DNA of 64,000 nt from positions 3,640,001-3,704,000 of the forward strand of contig JBANSL010000002.1 of assembly GCA_037127255.1 (NCBI GenBank). The letters are read 5' to 3'. Made by a program: the position numbers and the translations under genes. This stretch comes from Persicaria tinctoria. Lineage: Eukaryota; Streptophyta; Magnoliopsida; Caryophyllales; Polygonaceae. Under the pieces are notes generated by a model. It did not search any database. It was not told the origin of the DNA and saw only the letters and a list, made by a program, of their open reading frames with translations. Of the stretch, positions 21,945 to 32,251 are shown one piece after another (position 1 is the first letter of the stretch; every line of letters starts with the position of its first letter).

Positions 21945-23904
21945 AATTCATTAGCTTTGAAAGAGGTTCAGTATGCTTCCATTTTGGACACTTTGACATC
22001 TCTTGAGCTTTTGAAGTCAACAAATCATGCTTACAACAAGAAAAATGCAGAGGTAAAATCATCTGCCATTTACATTTTATTTAGTTTAACTTTTGCTTTA
22101 TTTGTGGCTATTTGCCATGCAAGGTTTTCAAGTGTTATTACTGTATTTAAATTATTAATGGGGCAAGAGCTCGTTGCTTTTGGACATTGGACCTCTGAAA
22201 GAAGCATTCATAACATTTCACCTTGGATATGTTTTTGTATTTAAACTTGAAGACATCCAAAAAAGAAGTGCCCACAATCTAAATAAAAGAGTATTAAAAT
22301 CTTTTTATTGGAAAACTCCAAGTGGATCCTCTCCCTAGAACTGAGCTGCCTGTGCCCAATAAAATATGGAATTGTCTACTTATGTTAATGAACTAGAGCT
22401 AGCTTGTAAAGATTAGATGGGTAGTGCAATTATAGCAGACTTTGAGATACCTATTGCATTCTGGACCCTCTTTGGTGTGCTTACTTGTAAGTAACTTGGT
22501 GAAATTTAATTCTTTTGCTAGACACCATTTGCTTATCCCACCATCCCTCTTCGTTGTGTCAAATTGTGATAAAAGTTGCTCAAGAATGTCATGCTCAGAA
22601 GTGTTGTATCCAAATTTTCAGGCGGAAGACGTGATAGATGAGGCTTTTTGTTCTGTTGGGAAACTTAAACGTGCAGTTGATCATTGTAAGGAATCAGTTG
22701 AGGTAAAAGGAGCTCCCAATTTCTTTTCCATACACATTCCCATGTTACGGAATTCAATTTACGTAGTTCCTCATTTATTCAAATTGGTTTTTAAATCTTG
22801 ATTTTAGTCACTGAATCTATTGCTAGGATCATAAGTGATAACTAAATATTTCATCTATGAGATTTTCAGATTAAGCCAGTCTTTTGATCCTCACTTCTAA
22901 TCAAATACGTATTACCGAGTTCAATCCATTATATAGTTGCACAACATGGGTGTTATCTAACCCAAGTACTTGGTAGTACTAAGAGATATGATTCGATTGT
23001 GAATGGTTTGCCCTATTTGCACGTTTGCTATTCAGCCTTTGATATACTTTGTTCCTGTGAATTAGTGTGATAGAAAACTACCTGGTTTAAATCCCTTTTT
23101 TGTGCAAAAACCTGCTTGATTTCTCATCATATTAACTTTCAAGAGATTTGTCTTCAAAGAATAGCAAAACAGCTTCTATAGAAAGTATTTTCCCTGTGTC
23201 TCTAGAAAGCTACGAGCTTGGGGAAACCTTTTACACTTCACTCGTTCAATCTGCATTTCCATTGAGTGGATCACGTGGCAATAATTTTGTTTCTTATGTT
23301 ACAGATGACAAACTATTACCTTAAGCTTTTACATCCACTTGTGATTTTATTGAGCATGACATATCGCAAGTGAAGTTTGACCATAACTTTTTTGGCAACC
23401 GGCAACACTTGATAAAGCTGCACAATGATCCATCTTAAATGCAATGGATGTTAATCTGAAAGTTGATAATCTTGTTCTCATTTACCTTTTTTCGCATCTT
23501 GAAAGCCAATAATGTGGAAAACATGTCAGAGCTTTGCTGCATTATTAGTTTTTTCCCCCCTATTTGAGTGGTCTTAGCAATTTTCTGTATGCTGTTACGT
23601 ACTCCATTTATCTCCATTTATGGGTGTTTCGTAATCTACATTGGTGTAAAGTTTTTGGGTGGTTTGTGGCTGAGGAGTAGTTATGCTGCAGATTCTGAAG
23701 AAGCTGTACAGTCACAACCATATCGTCGTTGGAAATGAATTGGTGAAACTTGCTTCTCTTCAGCTTCCGCTTGAAGATCCTGGCGCTCTGGACACAATAA
23801 GCCAAGTGGATGCAATATTTTCAAACTACTATGGATCACATGTAGATGTGATGTTTCCCTATGTAAAACTCCTCAAAGAGAACACTAACCAACTTGCGAA
23901 CTAA
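21945..23904 (+). pseudogene. C-terminal exons of a SET/TPR (SMYD-like) gene, captured
   Basis: Three exons with clean splice sites and joining phases: 21945-22052 (36 codons, NSLALKEVQYASILDTLTSL...), 22622-22702 (27 codons, AEDVIDEAFCSVGKLKRAVD...) and 23692-23904 (70 codons and stop, with LYSHNHIVVGNELVKLASLQ and IFSNYYGSHVDVMFPYVKLL). The helix pattern resembles the C-terminal TPR-like region of plant SET/SMYD-type proteins; I assign this from memory of the family and it is not certain. No SET or MYND domain lies upstream within the element, so only the gene 3' end is present. The reading frame is open throughout, so the copy could be young or transcribed. Confidence 0.5.
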
Positions 23905-24654
23905 CGTTCTTCTGACTGTATGTATGAACTGCACATTTCGTTTGCAACAAGAAAAACATAATAGTGTGTAGTCCTTGGTATGATATAATCAGGTATTATT
24001 TCACTTTACAACCACGCAAGCAGAAACTATCATCTTTTGGTCCAGTCTCTTTTATTTCACTCTCCTCTTGAATAATCTTTAGTGTCAGTTCTGTAGTGTG
24101 TTTAAGATGTTCCCGTGGTATTCACTTGGCGGTTTCTGGGCTCCATGTTGTCTGAAGAGCTGCATCATTCACAGAAGAGGTCTGCAGGAGATCTAAACCC
24201 AGCAACCACTCCCAGACATGAGGGCTGAGACTGATTACGAGTGTTTCGCTTCGCGTACTCAAACGTTTGCTTGATAACTTAACTGGGTGCACATAATGTG
24301 GGCGATGCAGCTGCCGTGTATTAACGTCTAACCATACTAGTCAAGGACTGAAGGTCCTTGTAAATCCTGTTATAAAACTCATGTGCAATGTATCCTGCTT
24401 CGGAACTACATTATCAGCAGCAGGTGCTTTCCGGTTTGGCACGTGTGTCATGTCATCTTTCTGTTTCCTTTCAAAAAGACTTGTAGCATTGTGAACACTC
24501 ATCCTTCGGGCATTGTTATCTGCATCTCTCAGTGGAGCTCTAACGCTCGATTTCAGCTGCTTTTGCTGGGGAGGCACCATATCTTACCGGTTGATCTTAG
24601 ATTTAATGGTGCGACAAAGAGATGCGTCATATTGCATTTTTCTATTTTGTTCAG

Positions 24655-24860
24655 GCGAAAAACAGAATCTGAGGATTGCAGACTTGATCGGACGATCAAT
24701 AGCAATCTACAGCACAGAAGACAGATCAGACCCGGGCCTTTCTGCAGCCGTGATTGACAGGAGCGCTGGGGTCGGTGAGAATTACAAGAAGCTCTGCACC
24801 TGCGACGGAACCACTATATGGGAGGCAACAAAAAACGACTTCATCTCAAGTAAGGTCTAG
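24655..24860 (+). pseudogene. Captured last exon of CCS, the SOD copper chaperone
   Basis: After a TTCAG acceptor, 24655-24860 reads GEKQNLRIADLIGRSIAIYS, then DRSDPGLSAAVIDRSAGVGE, NYKKLCTCDGTTIWEATKND and FISSKV before a stop. This is the C-terminal end of plant copper chaperone for superoxide dismutase (domain II end plus domain III), including the CxC copper motif (LCTCDG). CCS delivers Cu to Cu/Zn-SOD in cytosol and plastid. The exon is intact, but the ATX1-like domain I and earlier exons are absent, so it cannot encode CCS by itself. It is on the same strand as the SET/TPR-like exons 0.75 kb upstream, so a chimeric transcript is possible. Confidence 0.9.
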
Positions 24861-25157
24861 TCTCCATTGTATTTTCGCTCATACACGCCATAATAGGCCA
24901 GTCAGCAGCTCTGGAAGCAGTGTAGTATCTAGTGCTACTTGTTCTGTCATCTTCTGGAAACTTGTAAATGTTGACATCTTCTGGAAATAAATGCTGACAT
25001 CGTAGCATATTTGAGGTGGAAAGCTGGTTTTTTTTTGTGCTGACATGAGTTTTTAAATTATTAAAAACCATGTAATCAAGTAGCACTAGATACTACATTA
25101 TTTGCTTAAAATTAAGAGGAAATAACAATCTTGCTGACATCCGGTGTTAGCAGTTTC

Positions 25158-25262
25158 AATTTGCATAACAGATTGTTATATTTGCATAACAGATTGTTAT
25201 ATTTGCATAACAGATTGTTATATGTGCATATCATAAAGTTATATTTGCATAACAGTAACTTA
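25158..25262. repeat. Short tandem repeat TTTGCATAACAGATTGTTATA
   Basis: About three near-perfect 22-bp copies followed by two degenerate ones (with CATATCATAAAG and CATAACAGTAAC). Related TTTGCATA words recur up to 26280 and again at 30540-30980. Confidence 0.85.
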
Positions 25263-25465
25263 TATTTGCACAACATAAACTTCTTATTTTTCACTTTTTA
25301 TTATGAGTTCCTACTTTTGTGCAAATGACCTCTTTTTGTGCAAATGTGTGTACAAATGTGCACTGTTTATTAGGAGTTCCTACTTTTTTTTTTCTCCTTT
25401 TTTGGTTGTGGCGTGTACATAACTCTTATTTGTTTATTTGAATGTTATGTTATAATATAATTAAA

Positions 25466-25535
25466 AGCCTTTTAGCTCAATGGTAGAGCGATGTGCTTAT
25501 GCGCAAATTCGTGGGTTCGAATCCCGCATAGGCTA
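25466..25535 (+). other. tRNA-like sequence with Pol III boxes, copy 1
   Basis: Seventy bases resembling a tRNA: acceptor arm AGCCTTT pairing with ATAGGCT (6 of 7), D-arm GCTC/GAGC, box A-like TAGCTCAATGG, T-arm GTGGG-TTCGAAT-CCCGC and box B GGTTCGAATCC. The anticodon-variable part is 20 bases, one or two too short, and its best stem (TGTGC/GCGCA) leaves a 4-base loop. It is unlikely to be a working tRNA. It could be a tRNA-derived repeat with a live internal promoter. Confidence 0.7.
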
Positions 25536-25986
25536 AAATTTATAATAATTATAGTAATTTATAAAATTTTCTAATAATTGATCAATAATAAGATATATTA
25601 GTGTAATTTTCTAGTAATTTATAATTGCATATTACACTTTTACATTTGAATATCATCAATTTATATTTGCATATTTTAATCTTATATTTGCATATAATCA
25701 ATTTATAATTGCATATCATACTTTTACATTTACATACTTTTACATTTGCTTTTATATGATTAGTTCATTCTTTTATATGATTTGTCACATTATTTGCTTC
25801 AAATTAAGAGGTACAAACAAATTGTTATTTTTGCATATCATAAAGTTATATTTGCATAACAGTAACTTATATTTTCCCAACATAAACTTCTTATTTTTCA
25901 CTTTTTATTAGGAGTTCCTACTTTTGTGCAAATGACCTCTTTTTGTGCAAATGTGTATACAAATGTGTACTGTTTATTAGGAGTTC

Positions 25987-26056
25987 ATACTTTTAGCTCA
26001 ATGGTAGAGCGATGTGCTTATGCGCAAATACGTGGGTTCGAATCCCGCATAGGCTA
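25987..26056 (+). other. tRNA-like sequence, copy 2
   Basis: Repeats copy 1 with one change in the variable region and a different 5' acceptor strand (CATACTT), which no longer pairs with ATAGGCT. Boxes A and B are kept. Shorter remnants (TGGTAGAGCGATGTGCTTATG) are at about 30478 and 30817. Confidence 0.7.
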
Positions 26057-26617
26057 AAATTTATAATAATTATAGTAATTTACAAAATTTTCTAATAATT
26101 GTTCAATAATAAGATATATTAGTGAAATTCTCTAGTAAATTATAATTGCATATTATACTTTTACATTTGCATATCATCAATTTATATTTGCATATTTTAA
26201 TCTTATATTTGCATATTATCAATTTATAATTGCATATCATACTTTTACATTTACATACTTTTACATTTGCTTTTATATGATTAGTTCATTCTCTTATATG
26301 ATTTGTCACATTATTTGCTTCAAATTAAGCCAAATGTCAGCAGTGTGAAAGATTGTTATATTAATTCAATTCATCACAAGAGACGCACATTGTTTAGGAG
26401 CATAACTATTCATGGTTATCAATTTTACTCAACAATTGTTGTCTTCGTATTTTTTTTTTAAAAAGACAAAAATTAATATAATCCTAATGTCAAACCTTCG
26501 GCTATGCCATCAGTTTTGATGTGCAATACACCCTTGCTTGTCTGCTGCGTTGCAAGTGTGGGGGTCTTAGGCTGTGTACCTTTTGACCCTTGACTTGGAA
26601 CCCAGGCTTTCAAAATT

Positions 26618-29600
26618 AGATTTTGGTTGTGCATAATCATTACAAGCTAGTAACACAATATCTCACTGCATTTTAGCATTAGAAGCCATTCAACCAACAC
26701 ATTAGACCGAGCTCAACTATCACTTGTCAACAACACCGGATTTTTGCATAAGTATTAATTATTAGTATCACAACTATTCTTTCATTTAGACTTATCACTA
26801 CTAATTTATTTTTAGTTTCAATACAAAGAGTTGTAACTTCACAAATTTTACTTCATTATATATACGTCAGCAGTGTAACAGACTTTTAAAGTAATTCAAT
26901 TCATTCTGAAATCAAAATCAGATTTTGGTTGTACATAATCATTACAAGCTACTAACACAACATCTCACTGCATTTTACATTAGAAGTCAATCAACCAACA
27001 CCTTATATTGAGCTCAACTATTACTTGTCAGCAACATCCGAGGTTTGCATATGTACTACATAATAGTAGCACAACTGGTATTTCTTTTATACTGATCACT
27101 ATTAATTTATTTTTAGTTTCAATACAAAGAGTAGTAACTTCATAAATTTCAATCTAAATTTGTGCCGAAGGCACAAATTTTACTTTATTATATCAAACGT
27201 CAGCAGTGTAATAGATTTTTACAGTAATTCAATTCATTCTAACATCAAAATAAGATTTTGGTTGTGTATAATCATTACAAGCTACTAACACAACATCTCT
27301 TTAGTTTCAATACAAAGAGTAGTAACTTCATAAAAATTTCAAACTAAATTTGTGCCGAAGGCACAAATTTTACTTCATTACATCAAACGTCATCACTGTA
27401 ACAGATTTTTACAGTAATTCAATTAATTCTAAAATCAAAATAAGATTTTGGTTGTGCATAATCATCACAAGCCACTAACACAACATCTCACTGCATTTTA
27501 GCATTAGAAGCTATTCAACCAACACATTAGATTGAGCTCAACTAATACTTGTCAGCGGCATCCGAGATTTGCATAGGTACTATATAACAGTAGCACAAGT
27601 GTTCTTTCTTTTATACTGATCACTATTAATTTCTCTTTAGTTTCAATACAAAGAGTAGTAACTTCATAAATTTCAATCTAAATTTGTGCCGAAGGCACAA
27701 ATTTTACTTCATTACATCAAATGTCATCACTATAACAGATTTTTACATTAATTCAATTCATTCTAAAATCAAAAATCAGATCTTGGTTGTGCATAATCAT
27801 TACAAGCTAGTAACACAATATCTCACTGCATTTTAGCATTAGAAGTCATTCAACCAACACATTAGACCGAGCTCAACTATCACTTGTCAACAACACCAGA
27901 TTTTTGCATAAGTGTTAATTAGTAGTAGCACAACTATTCTTTCTTTTAGACTTATCACTACTAATTTATTTTTAGTTTCAATATAAAGAGTGGTAACTTC
28001 ATAAATTTCAATCTAAATTTGTGCCGAAGGCACAAATTTTACTTCATTATATCAAACGTCAGCAGTGTAACAGATATTTACAGTAATTCAATTCGTTTTG
28101 ACATCAAAATCAGATTTTGGTTGTGCATAATCATTACAAGCTAGTAACATAACATCTCACTACATGTTAGCATTAGAAGTCATTCAACCAACACATTAGA
28201 CCGAGCTCAACTATCACTTGTCAACAACACCAGATTTTTGCATAAGATTTTGGTTGTGCATAATCATCACAAGCCACTAACACAACATCTCACTGCATTT
28301 TAGCATTAGAAGCTATTCAACCAACACCTTAGATTGAGCTCAACTAATACTTGTCAGCGGCATCCGAGATTTGCATAGGTACTATATAACAGTAGCACAA
28401 GTGTTCTTTCTTTTATACTGATCACTATTAATTTCTCTTTAGTTTCAATACAAAGAGTAGTAACTTCATAAATTTCAATCTAAATTTGTGCCGAAGGCAC
28501 AAATTTTACTTCATTACATCAAATGTCATCACTATAACAGATTTTTACATTAATTCAATTCATTCTAAAATCAAAAATCAGATCTAGGTTGTGCATAATC
28601 ATTACAAGCTAGTAACACAATATCTCACTGCATTTTAGCATTATAAGTCATTCAACCAACACATTAGACCAAGCTCAACTATCACTTGTCAACAACACCA
28701 GATTTCTGCATAAGTATTAATTAGTAGTAGCACAACTATTCTTTCTTTTATCCTGATCACTACTAATTTATTTTTAGTTTCAATATAAAGAGTGGTAACT
28801 TCATAAATTTCAATCTAAATTTGTGCTGAAGGCACAAATTTTACTTCATTACATCAAACGTCATCACTGTAACAGATTTTTACAGTAATTCAATTAATTC
28901 TAAAATCAAAATAAGATTTTGGTTGTGCATAATCATCACAAGCTACTAACACAACATCTCACTGCATTTTAGCATTAGAAGCCATTCAACCAACACCTTA
29001 GATTGAGCTCAACTAATACTAGTCAACGACATCCGAGATTTGCATAGGTACTATATAACAGTGGCACAAGTGTTCTTTCTTTTATACTGATCACTATTAA
29101 TTTCTCTTTAGTTTCAATACAAAGAGTAGTAACTTCATAAATTTCAATCTAAATTTGTGCCGAAGGCACAAATTTTACTTCATTACATCAAATGTCATCA
29201 GATTTTGGTTGTGCATAATCATTACAAGCTAGTAACACAATATCTCACTGCATTTTAGCATTAGAAGTCATTCAACCAACACATTAGACCGAGCTCAACA
29301 ATCACTTGTCAACAACACCAGATTTTTGCATAAGTGTTAATTAGTAGTAGCACAACTATTCTTTCTTTTAGACTTATCACTACTAATTTATTTTTAGTTT
29401 CAATATAAAGAGTGGTAACTTCATAAATTTCAATCTAAATTTGTGCTGAAGGCACAAATTTTACTTCATTATATCAAACGTCAGCAGTGTAACAGATGTT
29501 TACAGTAATTCAATTCGTTTTGACATCAAAATCAGATTTTGGTTGTGCATAATCATTACAAGCTAGTAACATAACATATCACTACATGTTAGCATTAAAA

Positions 29601-30050
29601 GTCATTCAACCAACACATTAGACCGAGCTCGACTATCACTTGTCAACAACACCAGATTTTTGCATAAGTATTAATTAGTAGTAGCACAACTATTCTTTCT
29701 TTTAGACTTATCACTACTAATTTATTTTTAGTTTCAATACAAAGAGTAGTAACTTCATAAATTTCAATCTAAATTTGTGCCGAAGGCACAAATTTTACTT
29801 CATTATATCAAACGTCAACACTGTAACAGATTTTTACTGTAATTCAATTCATTCTAAAATCAAAATCAGATTTTGGTTGTGTATAATCATTACAAGCTAC
29901 TAACACAACATCTCACTGCATTTTACATTAGAAGCCATTCAACCAACACCTTAGATTGAGCTTAACTAATACTTGTCAGCAGAATCCGAGGTTTGCATAG
30001 GTACTACATAATAGTAGCACAACTGTTCTTTCTTTTATGCTGATCAGTAT
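26618..30050. repeat. Tandem array of ~335-bp monomers with palindromic core
   Basis: Twelve copies of AGATTTTGGTTGTGCATAAT (near 26618, 26924, 27253, 27452, 27780, 28107, 28247, 28583, 28915, 29204, 29534 and 29869) head the monomers. Nine carry the palindrome AAATTTGTGCC-GAA-GGCACAAATTT, starting at about 27156, 27345, 27680, 28015, 28482, 28817, 29150, 29437 and 29770. The common spacing is 333-335 bp, with deletion or partial-duplication variants of 189, 287 and 467 bp. One early copy (near 26840) lost the palindrome by joining its two AAATTT arms. No coding capacity. Confidence 0.9.
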
Positions 30051-30052
30051 TA

Positions 30053-30430
30053 ATGTCAGCAGCGTCAGCATCTCCGATGTCGGCGTCAGCCGACATCAGT
30101 GTCAGCGCTGACACGGAAAATGTTAGTGGTGTTCGCAATGTTAATGGTGACAGTGTCAGCAGTGTCAACAATATTAGTGCTTACACGAAAAAAAGAAGCG
30201 TTGGAACAAAAAAAAAGCATCTTCGACGTCGGCGTCAACAATGTTCGCAACATCGATGTCGACATCAGCCGACATCTTCGATGTCAGCGTCAGCAGCGTC
30301 AACATCTCCGATGTCAGCGTCAGCCGACATTAACGTCAACGCTAATACAGAAAATGTTGGTGGTGTTCGCAATGTTAGTGGTGACAGTGTCAGAAGTGCC
30401 AGCAATGTTAGTGTCAACGGTGTCAGGAAC
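30053..30430 (+). repeat. GTCAGC/GACATC minisatellite
   Basis: Low-order repetition of GTCAGC, ATCTCCGATGTC and AATGTTAGTGGT, with a long block at 30053-30175 repeated at about 30280-30415. A 154-codon ORF (MSAASASPMSASADIS...) crosses it but follows from the repeat. The same word style occurs at 21430-21490, near the other side of the captured exons. Confidence 0.8.
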
Positions 30431-30439
30431 ATCGGATTT

Positions 30440-31030
30440 GACATTAATGCAATTTTAAAGCCTCTTATGTCAATAAATGGTAGAGCGATGTGCTTATGTG
30501 CAAATAAAATATATTAATGCAATTTTAAAATACATATGGATTTGCATATTCTTCTCATAAGGTTTTTTAAGCTTGCATAACATAATATTATATTTGCATA
30601 TCATAATATTCTATTTGCATAACATCGGGTTATAGTTGCATATCTGAAAGTGCTGACATGTAATTTTATTTTATTTTTTTTTTTTAAAAAAAAAAAAATC
30701 TGAAGGAGTTGGTCAACGTTGACCGGTTGACCAGTGTCAACGGTGTCAGGAATGTTGGTGTCAGCAACATCGGGTTTGACATTAATGCAATTTTAAAGTC
30801 TCTTATGTCAATAAATGGTAGAGCGATGTGCTTATGTGAAAATAAGATATATTAATGTAATTTTAAAATACATATGGATTTGCACATTTTTCTCATAAGG
30901 TTTTTTAAGCTTGCATAACATAGTATTATATTTGCATATCATAATATTCTATTTGCATAACATCGGGTTATAGTTGCATATCTGAAAGTGCTTACATGAA
31001 TTTTTTTTTTTTTTTAAAAAAAAAAAAAAA
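30440..31030. repeat. Two 338-bp direct repeats ending in T/A palindromes
   Basis: GACATTAATGCAATTTTAAAG at 30440 recurs at 30778, with the following sequence nearly identical. Each repeat ends in a T-run directly followed by an A-run (T12A13 at 30674-30698, T15A15 at 31001-31030). The 338-bp period is close to that of the 335-bp array although the sequence is different. Confidence 0.85.
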
Positions 31031-31037
31031 TCCGAAA

Positions 31038-31128
31038 GACTTGGTCAACGTTGACCGGTCAAACGTCAGCAGTCAACGGTCAAACGTCAGCAGTCAACGG
31101 TCAACGTTGACCGTTGACCAGTCAAGGG
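31038..31128. repeat. Cluster of TTGACC/GGTCAA words
   Basis: About ten TGAC cores in 90 bases, mostly TTGACC or its complement, within two tandem copies of CGGTCAAACGTCAGCAGTCAA. TTGACC/T is the W-box bound by plant WRKY factors. A smaller cluster is at 30709-30745. Whether it acts as a regulatory site is unknown. Confidence 0.6.
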
Positions 31129-31229
31129 GGGCAAGGGGATGGACACTTTTGTAAAATTTTCAAATACATGGATACTCCTTTAATTTGGCCAATTTTTATG
31201 GATATTTATGTAAAGGCCCCTATTTTAAA

Positions 31230-31730
31230 TGAGAACAATTTTTTGATGAAATGCCATTACCATACTAATTGTAGGATTGTTAACCAATCAAATTTTATAA
31301 ATTATATATTTTTTATTATTTTTAAATATTTTATATTTTATAATCAATGGATTTAATTCAAAATATTGAATTAAAATTAATATATTAATATATACACACA
31401 TATATATAATTTAATTTTTGTAAACACTTATACAATGATATTATTTTTGTTATTTATTTGACTAAACTATATGAGCGATATAAAATATCTTTATATATAC
31501 GACTACTTTAATAGAATAAATTTCTTTAAAATAATTTTCAAAAGTTTTTAAATATATTTTATGGTAATTTTTTTAATAATATTTTACTTTATTAAACCTA
31601 TTTTTCTTATTTTATAATAAGTTTTATTAATACTTTATTTTATTTTATAATACTAAATCATTTTTTTATTAAGATTTTATTCTTAAAAAATCATGTCATA
31701 CCACAGTATATATATATACTCCGTATATAT
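31230..31730. other. AT-rich spacer
   Basis: Very AT-rich, no gene or clear repeat boundary seen between the large element and the Tourist-like MITE. Confidence 0.6.
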
Positions 31731-31733
31731 TTA

Positions 31734-32019
31734 GCCCCCGTTTGTTTTTTGGTAGGGAAAAGTAATGATTACCCTCATGAATATAGTCCATATTTAAGTT
31801 AAGATTCATTGATTCTTATTCTAATCATTCTCATCCTTCTCCCATTTTTCATACAAATGTGTTACCTTTCTATTCCCTAATTTTGAGGGGGTAACTAATA
31901 CCTCTAGGATGGGCTAATATTCTCCTCCAAGCTCACAAAAATTGGTGATCATATACATTTTATGTGTAAAATTTAATACCTTACTTTTCCTTTCCCTAGT
32001 TATCTAAACAAACGAGCCC
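31734..32019. mobile_element. Tourist-like (PIF/Harbinger) MITE
   Basis: Left end GCCCCCGTTTGTTT; right end, read inward, GGGCTCGTTTGTTTAGATAA. It is flanked by TTA on both sides (31731-31733 and 32020-32022), the 3-bp target duplication of PIF/Harbinger. GGGAAAAGTAA and GGGAAAGGAAAAGTAAGG continue the inverted similarity. Length 286 bp, ending 232 bp before the ATG18a start codon. Confidence 0.75.
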
Positions 32020-32251
32020 TTAATCTAAACAATTGGACGAAAATAAAATAAAAATCCCATAATTAAATATCTCATTCAGTGCGAGTGTGCAACCGAGTCC
32101 CGGTTTACGGGTTTAGGAACCGCAGATTCTAATGCCGGATACAGTCATACAGATTACCCGCAAAATGTGAAAAACCCCAAATTAATGCTATCGATTTTCT
32201 ATTTTTTCCCTCCTGCAAAATCCGCCTCTTTCTCTCCCCCACCCGCCACCG

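Larger units (their letters stand above)
25375..26330. repeat. Direct duplication of a ~520-bp block with tRNA-like core
   Basis: Sequence from about 25466 to 25800 is repeated at about 25987-26320, offset 521 bases, with the tRNA-like segment at the head of each copy followed by the same AT-rich tail rich in TTTGCATA. The blocks end with the same CACATTATTTGCTTCAAATTAAG phrase. Confidence 0.85.
20481..31220. mobile_element. 10.7-kb MULE-like element with gene fragments and satellite
   Basis: The bounds rest on a perfect 9-bp flanking duplication TATTTTAAA (20472-20480 and 31221-31229). The left tip is GAGAAAATTTGTGCCGC and the right tip, read inward, is GGGGCCTTTACATAAATATCC. They match the two kinds of tip of the element in RBOH intron 4 (48222-49748), which is also flanked by a 9-bp duplication. 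Contents in order: Pro-rich coding-like sequence (20618-20935), three exons of a SET/TPR-like gene, a CCS last exon, short GCATA-type repeats, two tRNA-like copies, the 335-bp palindromic array and GTCAGC minisatellites. No transposase was found. Alternatives are a nested set of smaller insertions or a Helitron. Confidence 0.6.

Noticed and set aside
25466..25535. Functional tRNA gene
   Set aside because: Anticodon arm is 1-2 bases short with no proper 7-base loop, one acceptor mismatch, and copies are embedded in a repeat.
26618..30050. CRISPR-like array
   Set aside because: Repeats are about 335 bp with no short-repeat/unique-spacer pattern, and the genome is a plant nucleus; it is a satellite-type array.
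30053..30517. 154-codon ORF as a Ser/Ala-rich protein
   Set aside because: It follows a minisatellite and has no domain; the frame is open because the repeat lacks stop codons.
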